A stretch of 64,000 nucleotides of DNA from an uncultured Granulosicoccaceae bacterium (GTDB lineage: Bacteria; Pseudomonadota; Gammaproteobacteria; Granulosicoccales; Granulosicoccaceae): contig CALLBO010000041.1 in assembly GCA_937998875.1 (NCBI GenBank), forward strand, positions 61,731-125,730, read 5' to 3'. Shown here one piece after another: positions 1 through 8,531 of the stretch. Positions within the stretch are counted from its first letter, which is position 1. Each line of letters opens with the position of its first letter. A model generated the notes under the pieces. It saw only the letters and a program-made list of their open reading frames with translations, was not told the origin of the DNA and ran no database searches. The position numbers were made by a program, and so were the translations under genes.

Positions 1-557
1 GCCAGCAATAACGCACCAACCGATTCCTCTACGATAATTGCGTAGATAACAAGTATGGCTGACGGTGGAATCAGTGATGCCAATGTGCCACCGGCAGCGA
101 CCACACCTGCACTGAGTTTTTTGTCATAGCCATACTTGAGCATCTCAGGTATCGCTACACGTGAAAACACTGCAGCAGTTGCCGTTGATGCACCGGACAC
201 TGCAGCAAAACCCGCTGTTGCAAATACAGTGGCAACTGCAAGACCCCCCGGCACCCAGCCAATCCACTTTCTGGACGCATCAAAAAGTTGCTGCGTCATT
301 CCAGCATGGAAAGCCAGAAAGCCAATGAAGATAAACATTGGTAATACGCTGAGCGCATACACGGATGACTTCGAGTGAGGAATGGTACCTGCAATGCCTG
401 CTGCCGGACCCCAGCCGAGTAATTCAACCAGACCTAGTAGTCCCACAACCGCTGCGGCGAATACTACACGTACCCCCAGAAACACCAATACAAACAGCAG
501 GGCGAGACCTATTTGACCTACAAGGAAAGGATTGTCGAATCCGATGCCCAGTATCAT
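1..557 (-). CDS. dctM: TRAP transporter large permease, DctM type (partial, C-terminus outside window)
   Basis: This is the N-terminal 185 codons of a TRAP-T large membrane subunit, the 12-TM-class protein that forms the Na+-coupled transport channel. The translation starts MILGIGFDNPF and is almost entirely hydrophobic helices. It carries DctM-like features such as GTIPHSKSSVYALSVLPMF and the small-residue stretch AAVSGASTATAAVFS. Its ATG lies in an ATGA overlap with the stop codon of the small-permease gene, so the two are translationally coupled. With the binding protein upstream this forms a complete dctP-dctQ-dctM order. The substrate is unknown; the family mostly carries organic acids. 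The gene continues beyond position 1. Confidence 0.9.
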   Translation of the reverse strand, partial: MILGIGFDNPFLVGQIGLALLFVLVFLGVRVVFAAAVVGLLGLVELLGWGPAAGIAGTIPHSKSSVYALSVLPMFIFIGFLAFHAGMTQQLFDASRKWIGWVPGGLAVATVFATAGFAAVSGASTATAAVFSRVAIPEMLKYGYDKKLSAGVVAAGGTLASLIPPSAILVIYAIIVEESVGALLL

Positions 558-1267
558 CGACTGTTATCCGATTTGTTGTCGGATAGAGCGATGATCTGCT
601 CATCTACCTTATCGCCGAATGTTTCCTGGATCTCATCCAGTGCGACCGTCGCAATATCGTGTATCACTGTCACACCGGCAGGTTCCAGTGCCGGGTTTAT
701 AAACAACCTGATTGACCCAATCAGTTGTATGAACAATCGAATAAACCAAAGTGTAAATGCAATCGGTACCAGGAGCTTTGATGGCCAGACCGGGTACTCA
801 GCGTCAATAGTGGAATCACCCAACTCATAGGAGCGCATGAAGTGCCCGGTGCTGTAGTAAATCAATGTACCGATAATAAACAGCGCGACAAGTGTGCCGA
901 TTATTTCAGACGCCCACAAAGGTCGGCCTCGTAGTTTGCCGATCAGCAGTTCCATGCGAATATGCGAGCCTAGTCGCTGGCAATAAGCTGCGCCGAGAAA
1001 TGCCATGCCCGCCATGGAAAGTTCAACAAGGTCAATATAGCCGGCAATGGGGGAGTTGAGTACCGTGCGCAGAAAGATTTGTGCTGTACCCAGAAACATC
1101 AACAACAGGATCGCAATAGCTGCGATCATGTTCGCTGTGTTTTCTATTGGTTGAACAAAACGATCCAGTAGACCAACCGGGCTGCGTGACCAACCCGGTA
1201 TATCTTTCTCATTGTTGTTACTTCGGTCATCACGACGGCTGTCGCTTTGTGACTGACTATCAGACAC
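554..1267 (-). CDS. dctQ: TRAP transporter small permease, DctQ type
   Basis: The product is a 237-aa DctQ-family protein, the four-TM subunit that accompanies DctM in the inner membrane. The first 25 residues are unusually polar (rich in S, D, R and N). Hydrophobic helices follow at about 45-65, 80-105, 120-145 and 165-190. The family-like segment AGMAFLGAAYCQRLGSHIRM lies between helices 2 and 3. A soluble C-terminal tail of about 45 residues is longer than usual for the family, whose members are near 160-180 aa. The start is GTG with no clear Shine-Dalgarno sequence. The gene follows the binding-protein gene by 37 nt and overlaps dctM by 4 nt. Confidence 0.88.
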   Translation of the reverse strand: MSDSQSQSDSRRDDRSNNNEKDIPGWSRSPVGLLDRFVQPIENTANMIAAIAILLLMFLGTAQIFLRTVLNSPIAGYIDLVELSMAGMAFLGAAYCQRLGSHIRMELLIGKLRGRPLWASEIIGTLVALFIIGTLIYYSTGHFMRSYELGDSTIDAEYPVWPSKLLVPIAFTLWFIRLFIQLIGSIRLFINPALEPAGVTVIHDIATVALDEIQETFGDKVDEQIIALSDNKSDNSR

Positions 1268-1280
1268 GACTTATAGGAGG

Positions 1281-1299
1281 TCTGTAAAGTCTTTACAGA
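1281..1299 (-). other. Intercistronic inverted repeat between TRAP binding-protein gene and dctQ
   Basis: Two perfect 9-nt arms, TCTGTAAAG and CTTTACAGA, are separated by one base. They fill most of the 37-nt gap between dctP and dctQ. As RNA they can fold into a small hairpin that could protect the 3' end of the dctP message. As DNA they could be a protein site. Function is inferred from position only. Confidence 0.45.
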
Positions 1300-1304
1300 T
1301 TACG

Positions 1305-2354
1305 CTACTGATTAGCAGCTTCCTCTGCATACTCCCAAATGGCATCGAAAACAGCTTGCGAGTCGAACTTGTCAGCGTTAGCGGCAATCCACTCGTCCCA
1401 GACAGGCTGTCCTGCCACTTCCTTAAATCTGGCCAGATCTTCATCCGAATAGACGATCTTTGTCATCGACTTTTCAAACTCAGGCAGGTTCTTGGCATCC
1501 TGTTCAGCGTAAGCGGCCTGAGTAACATCCATTATCATTTCACGATTATCCATTAACAGTGATTGATACTGAGGGGGAAGTTTTTCATAGGCGGTCTTGT
1601 TAAGCACCCAGCTACACTCTGAAGTTCCAGGTGCAAGGTTACTCGTATACCACTCAGCCTCATCGGAAATCTTGAATGCAACGTGCGCATAGGTATATGG
1701 AAATGCAGCAGCATCCAGTGCGCCACGTTGGAACGCGGTAGAGCTCTCACCGGCGGGCAGCGTTTGCTTAACCGCACCGAGCTTCTCCATTGCAGAACCA
1801 AGACCGCCACCGGCACGAACTCGTAGACCTTTCCAGCCATCAAGTGTCATTGGTGGTTCACCTTTACCCAGAATTTCATACTGCGGCAGCAAACCAGAAA
1901 CATACGGCATGGCATTCCAGCGCTCCATGTCTGCAACAATAGCAGGATGTTCCATCATCTTTGAACGCACAAATTTGTCTACTTTTGGATCACCTAGCGG
2001 CAGGAAAGGAAGAGAGAAAACCATCCAGGCTGGATTTTTACCCGGGTGATAGAAGTTACAGATGGCGGCTCCTTCAAATGCGTTGAGCTTTATGCCGTCG
2101 AGGTTCTCGCGGTTGCTGGAAAGCTGCGCGCCATAAAATATTTTAATTTCAAAATTACCGTCAGTTTCTTCAGAAACTTTTTTTGCCATCTCTTCCATGC
2201 CTGCAGACAGCGCACGCGGGTTGCCCCACATGGATATTTTCCAGAATACTTTAGGGCCTTCAACATTGGCAGCCTGGGCAAGCGACGAGCCTAATAAGGT
2301 AACAACCAGAGCTGAAGCGCAAAGTGCCTTCAGTGCAAATTGAACGGGATTCAT
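1305..2354 (-). CDS. dctP: TRAP transporter periplasmic substrate-binding protein, DctP family
   Basis: This is a DctP-type solute-binding protein of about 349 aa that delivers an organic acid to the DctQM permease encoded directly downstream. I chose the ATG at 2354 because GGAGG lies just upstream and the protein then begins with a clean signal peptide, MNPVQFALKALCASALVV...SLAQA, cleaved near residue 28. A longer reading from 2396 would put 14 polar residues before the signal peptide. Family hallmarks are the WGNPRALSAGMEEMA start of the mature domain, GLRVRAGGGLGSAMEKLG with the conserved carboxylate-binding arginine, and FQRGALDAAAFPYTYA in the hinge region. The ligand cannot be read from sequence. 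Confidence 0.92.
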   Translation of the reverse strand: MNPVQFALKALCASALVVTLLGSSLAQAANVEGPKVFWKISMWGNPRALSAGMEEMAKKVSEETDGNFEIKIFYGAQLSSNRENLDGIKLNAFEGAAICNFYHPGKNPAWMVFSLPFLPLGDPKVDKFVRSKMMEHPAIVADMERWNAMPYVSGLLPQYEILGKGEPPMTLDGWKGLRVRAGGGLGSAMEKLGAVKQTLPAGESSTAFQRGALDAAAFPYTYAHVAFKISDEAEWYTSNLAPGTSECSWVLNKTAYEKLPPQYQSLLMDNREMIMDVTQAAYAEQDAKNLPEFEKSMTKIVYSDEDLARFKEVAGQPVWDEWIAANADKFDSQAVFDAIWEYAEEAANQ

Positions 2355-2462
2355 TTCATTTCCTCCATTTGGAAGCGGACGTTGTTTATACCACATTATC
2401 GTGATGATGAATAAATTATGGGTATTTTGAACGCTACAGGTTATTTAATTAGTTGCGGTTGG

Positions 2463-3743
2463 CTACTCCACCAGGTTAGGAAGTGTCAGCGAGATTGCAG
2501 GGACAAAGGTAATCAACATCAAGGCAACAAAGATTGCCAGGTAGAACGGCCAAATTGTTCGAACGGCTTTTTCTATGGGCAGCTTACCAACCGCGCAGCC
2601 AACAAACAGGCAAGATCCAACCGGTGGAGTGCATAAACCAAGCCCGAGATTCACCAACAGAATCATACCGAACTGCAGCGGGTCTATGCCCAGCGTATTC
2701 ATAATAGGCAGAAAGATGGGTGTGCAAATCAGTATTAGTGCTGCCATGTCCATGATCATGCCAAGCATTAGTAGCACTGCATTAATCATTAGTAGTATGT
2801 GGATTGGGTTTTCGGTGAGTCCGGTAAGTAGTTCTATAGTTAACGTCGGAACGCGAAAAAATGTCAGCATATAAGCGAACGCACCTGCACAGGCAATTAG
2901 TATCATCACCATAGATGTCGTACGGACTGCTGAAACAACAGCTGTCTTAAAGTTCGACCAGGAAATGCTTCGATAGACCAGAAGCGTTACCGCGAAAGCG
3001 TACAGTGCTCCGAAGGCACCGGATTCGGTTGCTGTAAATACACCGGATAAAACGCCGCCAACAATAATTACCGCGGTCAAAAGCCCGGGAATAGCGCCAA
3101 AAAAGCTCAGTACCAGCACAGTCCAGCCTGGAAACTTTTCTGCACCATAGCCGCGTTTCACTGCAATTACGTAAGCTGCCACAGCCAGGCATATACACAT
3201 AAGAATGCCGGGTATTACTCCGGCGAGAAACAGCTTTGAGATTGAAACAGCACCACCGGTGGCCAGTGCAAAAATGATCATATTATGACTGGGTGGAATA
3301 ATGATGCCGGCAATAGATGATGTTACCGTTACATTGACGGCGTAGTCTGCGTCATAGCCCTTGTCTTTCATCACAGGAATAAGTATCGAGCCTAAGGCAG
3401 AAATATCAGCGATTGCAGAGCCTGAAATACCACCAAATAACATTGAAGAAAAAACATTCACAATACCGAGTCCACCACGCACAGCGCCGACTGCATTTTG
3501 TGCAAATCGCACCAGCCGCATCGCGATGCCACCATGAAACATCAATTCACCGGCAAAGATAAAAAACGGAATTGCCATCAGAGAGTAGACATTGATACCT
3601 GCAACAATGCGTTGAAACACAATCAGTAATGGCAGACCTTCATGCCAGAAAGCGACGAGGGCAGAAATACCCAGGGCAAATGCAACAGGTAAGCCGATAA
3701 TAACGCAGAGCGCGAATACCCCGAGAAGTAGCAGTAGTCCCAT
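2463..3743 (-). CDS. dctM: TRAP transporter large permease, DctM type
   Basis: This is a complete 426-aa DctM-family permease of normal length, hydrophobic throughout, with about 12 predicted membrane segments. Family-typical stretches include SLMAIPFFIFAGELMFHGG near residue 55, SSMLFGGISGSAIADISALG near 100 and SSIAGIIIPPSHNMIIFAL near 140. The duplicated second half carries PPVGSCLFVGCAVG near the C-terminus. It is the last gene of a second TRAP operon (dctP 5484 to dctM 2463), 39 nt after its dctQ. It is distinct in sequence from the neighbouring TRAP system at 1-2354, so this is not a recent duplication. It probably imports a carboxylate or sugar acid. Confidence 0.93.
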   Translation of the reverse strand: MGLLLLLGVFALCVIIGLPVAFALGISALVAFWHEGLPLLIVFQRIVAGINVYSLMAIPFFIFAGELMFHGGIAMRLVRFAQNAVGAVRGGLGIVNVFSSMLFGGISGSAIADISALGSILIPVMKDKGYDADYAVNVTVTSSIAGIIIPPSHNMIIFALATGGAVSISKLFLAGVIPGILMCICLAVAAYVIAVKRGYGAEKFPGWTVLVLSFFGAIPGLLTAVIIVGGVLSGVFTATESGAFGALYAFAVTLLVYRSISWSNFKTAVVSAVRTTSMVMILIACAGAFAYMLTFFRVPTLTIELLTGLTENPIHILLMINAVLLMLGMIMDMAALILICTPIFLPIMNTLGIDPLQFGMILLVNLGLGLCTPPVGSCLFVGCAVGKLPIEKAVRTIWPFYLAIFVALMLITFVPAISLTLPNLVE

Positions 3744-3782
3744 GTCGGTTTTAGTCCTCTGTTTTTATTTTTGGGCTAGTGG

Positions 3783-4310
3783 CTATTCGATGGAATCTTT
3801 GCGTTCGTCCCGTCCAAGTAACAGGCGAATCAGATGGCCGATAGAAAAAAGAAAAACCAGCGCACCACAGATGGTTAAAGGCAAAGAACGAAAACCTTCC
3901 GGCACCTGAATTAGCGGGATTAGTGTTTTCCATTTGAATTGGGTTAGTTCAAGCCCGTACCAGAACATAAAGCCACCAAAAGCGGCCATTAGCACGTCTG
4001 TGATGAATACAAATACAGTGCGAACAGCTGAAGGGACTGCGGTACGAAATAATACTACTGAAAGGTGCGTGTCTTGCCTGACACCGGCCGCAGCACCGAG
4101 GAACGCAATTACCATTAACAGCAGATGGGAAACCTGTTCTACCCAGGTTGGCGTATCGTTTAATACGTAACGACCGTATACAAGCCATGCAAACATTACT
4201 GTCATGGCCACAAGTGCAATGCCTGCGATCAGTTGGCAAAGACGGGTAAGCACGTCAAATACGCGGTCCATGTTTTTCAGGAACACTGGCGTGTCAGATG
4301 CTTGGCTCAT
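3783..4310 (-). CDS. dctQ: TRAP transporter small permease, DctQ type
   Basis: The product is a 175-aa DctQ subunit of ordinary family length with four hydrophobic segments. The family pattern is WVEQVSHLLLMVIAFLGAAAGVRQDTHLSV, in which the region after helix 2 reads like other DctQ proteins. It lies between its dctP and dctM. The roughly 190-nt gap to dctP is unusually long for a TRAP operon and is filled with hairpins (see 4356-4486), while dctM follows after 39 nt. The protein acts in the inner membrane as partner of DctM. Confidence 0.9.
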   Translation of the reverse strand: MSQASDTPVFLKNMDRVFDVLTRLCQLIAGIALVAMTVMFAWLVYGRYVLNDTPTWVEQVSHLLLMVIAFLGAAAGVRQDTHLSVVLFRTAVPSAVRTVFVFITDVLMAAFGGFMFWYGLELTQFKWKTLIPLIQVPEGFRSLPLTICGALVFLFSIGHLIRLLLGRDERKDSIE

Positions 4311-4355
4311 TTGTTCTCTGATTGTCGTCTTCTAATATTGGTTGTCTAATTGAGA

Positions 4356-4382
4356 AGGCCCGCATCGAAGGGAAGCGGGCCT
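4356..4382 (-). terminator. Intercistronic hairpin (attenuator-like) between dctP and dctQ
   Basis: An 8-bp perfect stem (AGGCCCGC and GCGGGCCT) encloses an 11-nt loop. No long U-tract follows on the minus strand, so complete termination is unlikely. Such a stem can stabilise the upstream binding-protein message, or partly terminate, so that the binding protein outnumbers the permease. Confidence 0.55.
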
Positions 4383-4408
4383 ACAGAGCATGATGCTTCG
4401 GGTCTTAG

Positions 4409-4486
4409 TGAACCCCTTTGGAGAAATACTTGTTAAGGGTTCACGCAACTACTACTAGAAGAATCCCCGGAAAGCTATCAGGGGAT
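4409..4486 (-). other. Two further hairpins behind dctP
   Basis: TGAACCC(C)CTT at 4409-4418 pairs with AAGGGTTCA at 4435-4443, forming a 9-bp stem with one bulged C. ATCCCC at 4463-4468 pairs with GGGGAT at 4481-4486. Together with the stem at 4356-4382 they make a three-hairpin spacer between the dctP stop codon and dctQ, which suggests an RNA-level control segment. Confidence 0.45.
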
Positions 4487-4503
4487 CCCCTTGCACTTGG
4501 CGT

Positions 4504-5484
4504 TTACTCAGTTTCTTGAGCCATTTTGACGAGGTCGGCCATATCAGGATTAGCTGCGAGGTAGTCATCGTAAACTTTAACCATTGCTTCCTGGAACGGG
4601 CCTTTGTCAGCGATTTCGTTAACCTTGATACCCGCTGCTTCTACGTCTTTGCGTGCCTGTTCTGATTGAACAGCCCAAAGCTCACGCTGATAAAGTGCCG
4701 CTTCTTCTGCAGCACCGCGCACTGCGTCCTGCATTTCTGCAGAAAGCGCATCGAATTTTGCAGTGTTAACGCAGATGCACTCAGGAATAATCAGGTGTTC
4801 ACTGAGCGAGTAGTGCGAAGTTACTTCATAGTGACCGACGTTTTTGAACGATGGGAAGTTGTTTTCAGCACCATCAACCACACCGGTTTTAAGGGCCTGT
4901 TGTACTTCTGCGAAAGCCATTGGTGACGGGTTGCCGCCCATTGCAGAAATCATAGAGGTATAAAGATCATTGTTCATCACGCGAATCTTTAATCCTTCAA
5001 CGTCAGCAGGGGTGTTTATAGCCTTTTGACTGTAGAAAGAACGAGCGCCTGCATCTACCCAGGCAAGTGGCTTAACACCAGCTTCTGCCATTGCACCTGC
5101 GATGGTTTGACCAGCTTCACCTTCAAGAACGCGAAACATGTGAGGTACGCTTTTGAATATGAAGGGCAGGGAAACCAGGTTGGCTTCTTTTACCATAGGG
5201 CCAATTGGTCCGAGGTTGAAGTTGCCGATTTCGATAGCGCCAAGACGAACCTGCTCCAGTGCATCGGGCTGTGAACCCAGTACACCACCGTGGAAAACTT
5301 CAACCTTTACCTCACCACCGGTAGCAGCATCGACAAGCTCAGAGAATTTGTCCATCGCAGCTGTATTGGGATGGCCGTCGTTATGGATGTTCCAGGCTCT
5401 CCAGTTTTCAGCCGCATGAAGCGGGGCCAGGAGCGTGAGTGAAGCAATAACGCCTGCGGTAGCTAATGATAGTTTTTTGAACAT
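4504..5484 (-). CDS. dctP: TRAP transporter periplasmic substrate-binding protein, DctP family
   Basis: This is a 326-aa binding protein of standard DctP length. Residues 1-24 (MFKKLSLATAGVIASLTLLAPLHA) form a signal peptide. The core signatures are GLKIRVMNNDLYTSM, with the arginine that binds the ligand carboxylate, and MGGNPSPMAFAEVQQALKTG followed by VVDGAENN in the hinge. This is the common pattern of binding proteins for C4-dicarboxylates, hexuronates and related acids. The gene is first in the operon dctP-dctQ-dctM. It is divergent from a FadR-type GntR regulator at 5682, with an imperfect palindrome between them. The neighbouring polyuronate locus makes a uronate or keto-deoxy sugar acid an attractive ligand, but that is inference. 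Confidence 0.94.
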   Translation of the reverse strand: MFKKLSLATAGVIASLTLLAPLHAAENWRAWNIHNDGHPNTAAMDKFSELVDAATGGEVKVEVFHGGVLGSQPDALEQVRLGAIEIGNFNLGPIGPMVKEANLVSLPFIFKSVPHMFRVLEGEAGQTIAGAMAEAGVKPLAWVDAGARSFYSQKAINTPADVEGLKIRVMNNDLYTSMISAMGGNPSPMAFAEVQQALKTGVVDGAENNFPSFKNVGHYEVTSHYSLSEHLIIPECICVNTAKFDALSAEMQDAVRGAAEEAALYQRELWAVQSEQARKDVEAAGIKVNEIADKGPFQEAMVKVYDDYLAANPDMADLVKMAQETE

Positions 5485-5522
5485 AGTGTCCTCCGATAAT
5501 CGACTTTCGTCGTTTGGTTAAT

Positions 5523-5542
5523 CTGGTATGCTAGTATAACAG
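5523..5542. promoter_or_regulatory. Candidate GntR operator between dctP and the divergent regulator
   Basis: The 20-bp sequence CTGGTATGCTAGTATAACAG has arms CTGGTAT and ATAACAG that match as inverted repeats at 6 of 7 positions. FadR-subfamily regulators often bind TGGTAT...ATACCA-like palindromes. The site lies 39 bp upstream of the dctP start and 139 bp upstream of the regulator start, a position suited to autoregulation and control of the TRAP operon. Confidence 0.4.
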
Positions 5543-5681
5543 CGCGTATTGCATCGGTGTCAATTCCTGATTTACCTTGTAGCGCACGAAAATAACAAAC
5601 TGCGTTGTGTCACTGTTTTGATGCAATGTTCGCCACGTGTAAAAGCGATCACCTCTTGCGTTCGAGTGGAGTCATGGAAAA

Positions 5682-6368
5682 GTGAGTATTGATCAGGAGC
5701 GTCGTACCAGCACTGATCAGGTGTTTGAAGATTTACGGGAGGACATTCTCTCACTGACGTTGCTGCCCGGCGCAAAAATGTCTGAAGCAGAAATAGCAGC
5801 TCGCTTTGGTGTATCCAGACAGCCGGTAAGAGATGCCTTTAACCGTCTGTGGCATCTTGATCTTTTAAAGATACGGCCACAGCGAGCGACTGTCGTCCGG
5901 GGATTTTCAGTTGAAAAAATTGCCGAAGCGCGTTTCCTGCGCCTGGCTATTGAGACTGAGGTGATAAGGAGCGCGTGCAAAGTATGGGATCAAGCCTGTT
6001 CTGATAAAGCATGGAGGAATCTTGAAGAGCAACAGCGCGCAATTGACAGTGCGAGTCTGGATCGTTTTCATGCGCTTGATTTTCAATTTCATTTGCTTAT
6101 CTGTGAGCTTGGCGAGTGCCATCACGCGATAGATACTATTAAGGCATGCAGACAGAAAACAGATAGATTGTGTGTGCTTAGCTTTAATCGTGATAAAGAG
6201 GTTGATTCAGTGATCGAGGAGCACAGTCAGCTGATTGCAGCGCTGGAAAGTCAAGACGAATCCAGGGCCTCCGCGATTCTTCGCGCGCATCTTGGTCGCC
6301 TTGATTCAGTGGTTGAAGAAATTCTGTCGAACCATCCTGAGTACTTCGAGGTGACGGCACAATCATAA
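5682..6368 (+). CDS. GntR-family transcriptional regulator, FadR subfamily
   Basis: This is a 228-aa regulator. An N-terminal winged helix (about residues 8-75) contains the motif MSEAEIAARFGVSRQPVRDAFNRL, and an all-helical FCD ligand-binding domain runs from about 85 to 215. FCD proteins bind carboxylates through a metal held by D and H residues; HALDFQFHLLI and the acidic/His pattern around residues 125-200 fit. The GTG start follows a GGAG element by about 10 nt; the ATG just upstream is out of frame and stops after three codons. Being divergent from the dctPQM operon, it is the obvious candidate regulator of that transporter, responding to the transported acid or a product. Confidence 0.9.
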   Translation: MSIDQERRTSTDQVFEDLREDILSLTLLPGAKMSEAEIAARFGVSRQPVRDAFNRLWHLDLLKIRPQRATVVRGFSVEKIAEARFLRLAIETEVIRSACKVWDQACSDKAWRNLEEQQRAIDSASLDRFHALDFQFHLLICELGECHHAIDTIKACRQKTDRLCVLSFNRDKEVDSVIEEHSQLIAALESQDESRASAILRAHLGRLDSVVEEILSNHPEYFEVTAQS

Positions 6369-6550
6369 TCTCATGTCACACCGGTAAATCTTTGCAGTCG
6401 TTACGTAACGTAACGCATCCGGGTGCAAGGTGGTGAGCGCGTGCGGTGGTGACCTGAAACCTGGATTAAGCAAACTCTCTATTAGATTCTAAGTTATTGA
6501 AAAATATATCTATGTTCTTGTGTTTTTACCTTAGAGCTGCTCCGAAAATA

Positions 6551-6579
6551 TCTGACATATCAGAATGAAGTTCTGATAT
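6551..6579. promoter_or_regulatory. Overlapping palindromes upstream of the second GntR regulator
   Basis: A perfect 9-bp inverted repeat (ATATCAGAA and TTCTGATAT, 5-bp spacer) occupies 6557-6579. It overlaps a second near-perfect palindrome, TCTGACATATCAGA, at 6551-6564. The three TCTGA/TCAGA half-sites are evenly placed and end 11 bp before the start codon. This arrangement fits repression by a dimeric regulator that controls its own gene and the downstream polyuronate operon. Confidence 0.55.
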
Positions 6580-6589
6580 ATTGCGTTCC

Positions 6590-7399
6590 ATGCCCGTCTC
6601 AAAAGCAAATTCCACCGCTTTGGCACTCGATTCTCCTGCTGAACTAACACAGTTGCTGTCGGGAGTTTCGTTTACCGCAGATGAGTCTCTGGTCAGTCAG
6701 ATACATCGTGTGCTGCTGGAACTTATCGTCTCTTTAAAGCTTCAACCCGGTCAGCTGGTCTCCGAGAAAGAAGTAGCTGAAAGTTTGAGTGCGAGTAAAA
6801 CACCAGTCAGAGAGGCGTTGATTCGGCTTGAAAATAGCGGTTTGGTAGAGATTGTTCCGAAGAGCGGTACCTATGTAACACCAATAAGCCTTAGTGCATA
6901 TATAGAAGGTTGTTTCACTAGAGTGCAACTTGAGACAGGTGCAGTCAGACGTGCTGCCACACGTTGCGATGCCAATGCTCAAGATAAACTTAACTCAATA
7001 ATTGAACAACAGGCCACGGCGCTTGATGCGGAAAACTATGAAGATTTTTTTGCGTTGGATCAGGCACTGCACTATTCATTTTTCGATATCGCAGGGGTGC
7101 CTGGTGTCTGGCAGGTACTAAGCCGGACACAGTCTGATGTGAACCGGATACGCCATCTAAAACGTATCAACAAGATACGTCGTGGTCCTGCAGTGTTAAA
7201 GCAGCATAGAAAAATAGTTGAAGCGCTCAGCAGTGGTGACTCAGACGCTTCAGAGAGAGCGCTTATCGAGCATATCGGTTCGCTGGAGCGTGAGATTGAT
7301 CTATTGATGTCGAATCCGGATCTGCTTGCCTTTATTGAAAAACAGCAGGACCACAGTCATTTTCGCAAACGCTCTCATCGCAGAGCTGCAGCTACCTGA
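6590..7399 (+). CDS. GntR-family transcriptional regulator, FadR subfamily (likely regulator of the polyuronate operon)
   Basis: This is a regulator of about 269 aa. After a 25-residue N-terminal extension comes a GntR winged helix with the recognition segment [32 protein letters not shown] split over residues 60-95. An FCD ligand-binding domain runs from about 105 to 240. The start is taken at the ATG at 6590; a TTG at 6581 in the same frame is possible. The gene is immediately upstream of, and co-directional with, the transporter/lyase operon, whose first ATG is 25 nt beyond its stop codon. The palindrome array before its start suggests autoregulation. The effector is probably a uronate-derived acid, by analogy with other FCD regulators of sugar-acid operons. 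Confidence 0.9.
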   Translation: MPVSKANSTALALDSPAELTQLLSGVSFTADESLVSQIHRVLLELIVSLKLQPGQLVSEKEVAESLSASKTPVREALIRLENSGLVEIVPKSGTYVTPISLSAYIEGCFTRVQLETGAVRRAATRCDANAQDKLNSIIEQQATALDAENYEDFFALDQALHYSFFDIAGVPGVWQVLSRTQSDVNRIRHLKRINKIRRGPAVLKQHRKIVEALSSGDSDASERALIEHIGSLEREIDLLMSNPDLLAFIEKQQDHSHFRKRSHRRAAAT

Positions 7400-7424
7400 A
7401 CCCCAAAGGATCAAGCTACCTGAT

Positions 7425-8531
7425 ATGTCCAGTGTAACGCTCAGCGATGTTGAAAAATATTATGGTCCGCTGCGGGTAGTCCACGGGATTAACCTTGAGA
7501 TTGAATCGCAGGAGTTTGTGGTACTTGTCGGGCCATCCGGTTGCGGTAAGTCTACAACCCTTCGAATGATTGCCGGCCTTGAGGAAATCTCCAGCGGTAC
7601 TGTGTCGGTTGATGAAAAGATAATAAACCGCGTTGCCCCCAAGGATCGCGATGTGGCGATGGTGTTTCAAAACTATGCGTTGTACCCGCATTTAAAAGTT
7701 TTTGAGAACATCGCATTTGGTTTGCGCATCAGAAAAGAGCCTAAAGACCATATCGATAAAACCGTGCGTGAAGTCAGTGAGATTCTCGGATTAACGCCTT
7801 ATCTGGACCGACGTCCGGCAGAGCTATCTGGTGGGCAACGTCAGCGTGTGGCGATGGGGCGTGCGATTGTAAGGCATCCCAAGGTGTTTCTGTTTGACGA
7901 GCCGCTGTCAAACCTGGATGCACAGCTGCGAACGCAAATGCGTGCAGAGATCAAACGACTGCATAAAAGACTTGGTGTGACATCCGTTTACGTAACCCAT
8001 GATCAGGTAGAAGCCATGACACTTGCCGATCGTATTGTTGTAATGAATGACGGCAACATCGAACAGGTCGGCACACCCATGGAGTTGTTTATGAATCCGG
8101 CCAACCGATTCGTGGCGGGTTTTATCGGCTCACCTCCAATGAATCAGTTTGAGGGCACATTGACTGCTAATGCTGACGGATTGTTTGCCAATGTAGGTAA
8201 TGCCTCGATTGCGCTGCCGGAGATTAATAACGTACAGCATGGGCAGGCAGTGGTTGTAGGAATCCGCCCCGAACATATTTCGATACACCCTGTGGACAAC
8301 TTGCCCTCTATTCCTATTTCGCTGGATTTGGTGGAGCCTTTGGGATCAGAGGCGCTGTTACACGCATCCATAGATAACCAACCGTTGATTATCAAGGCCG
8401 AAACGCACGGTGATATAGAGCACTTAAAAGCTGTTACCGAACTTTTCGCACCGACAGACCTAATAAAGGTATTCGACAAAGAAACTGGCGCTGTGATTAA
8501 CAGTCATCCGACCGGACGGATTGCTTCTTGA
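7425..8531 (+). CDS. ABC transporter ATP-binding protein, MalK/UgpC type (polyuronate importer)
   Basis: This is a carbohydrate-import ATPase of 368 aa, with Walker [10 protein letters not shown] (36-44), Q-loop FQNYALYPH (81-89), signature LSGGQ (134-138), Walker B FLFDEP (155-160) and the switch histidine in [10 protein letters not shown]. The C-terminal 130 residues form the MalK-type regulatory TOBE/OB domain. The ATG at 7425 is chosen because the homologous start [14 protein letters not shown] begins there; the longer reading from 7326 overlaps the regulator gene and adds unrelated sequence. The stop overlaps the TTG start of the first permease. It corresponds to AlgS in the alginate ABC importer of Sphingomonas sp. 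A1, judged by the neighbouring subunits. Confidence 0.95.
   Translation: MSSVTLSDVEKYYGPLRVVHGINLEIESQEFVVLVGPSGCGKSTTLRMIAGLEEISSGTVSVDEKIINRVAPKDRDVAMVFQNYALYPHLKVFENIAFGLRIRKEPKDHIDKTVREVSEILGLTPYLDRRPAELSGGQRQRVAMGRAIVRHPKVFLFDEPLSNLDAQLRTQMRAEIKRLHKRLGVTSVYVTHDQVEAMTLADRIVVMNDGNIEQVGTPMELFMNPANRFVAGFIGSPPMNQFEGTLTANADGLFANVGNASIALPEINNVQHGQAVVVGIRPEHISIHPVDNLPSIPISLDLVEPLGSEALLHASIDNQPLIIKAETHGDIEHLKAVTELFAPTDLIKVFDKETGAVINSHPTGRIAS

Noticed and set aside
7326..7424. Longer N-terminus for the MalK-type ATPase
   Set aside because: It overlaps the regulator gene, and the family sequence starts only at MSSVTLSD.
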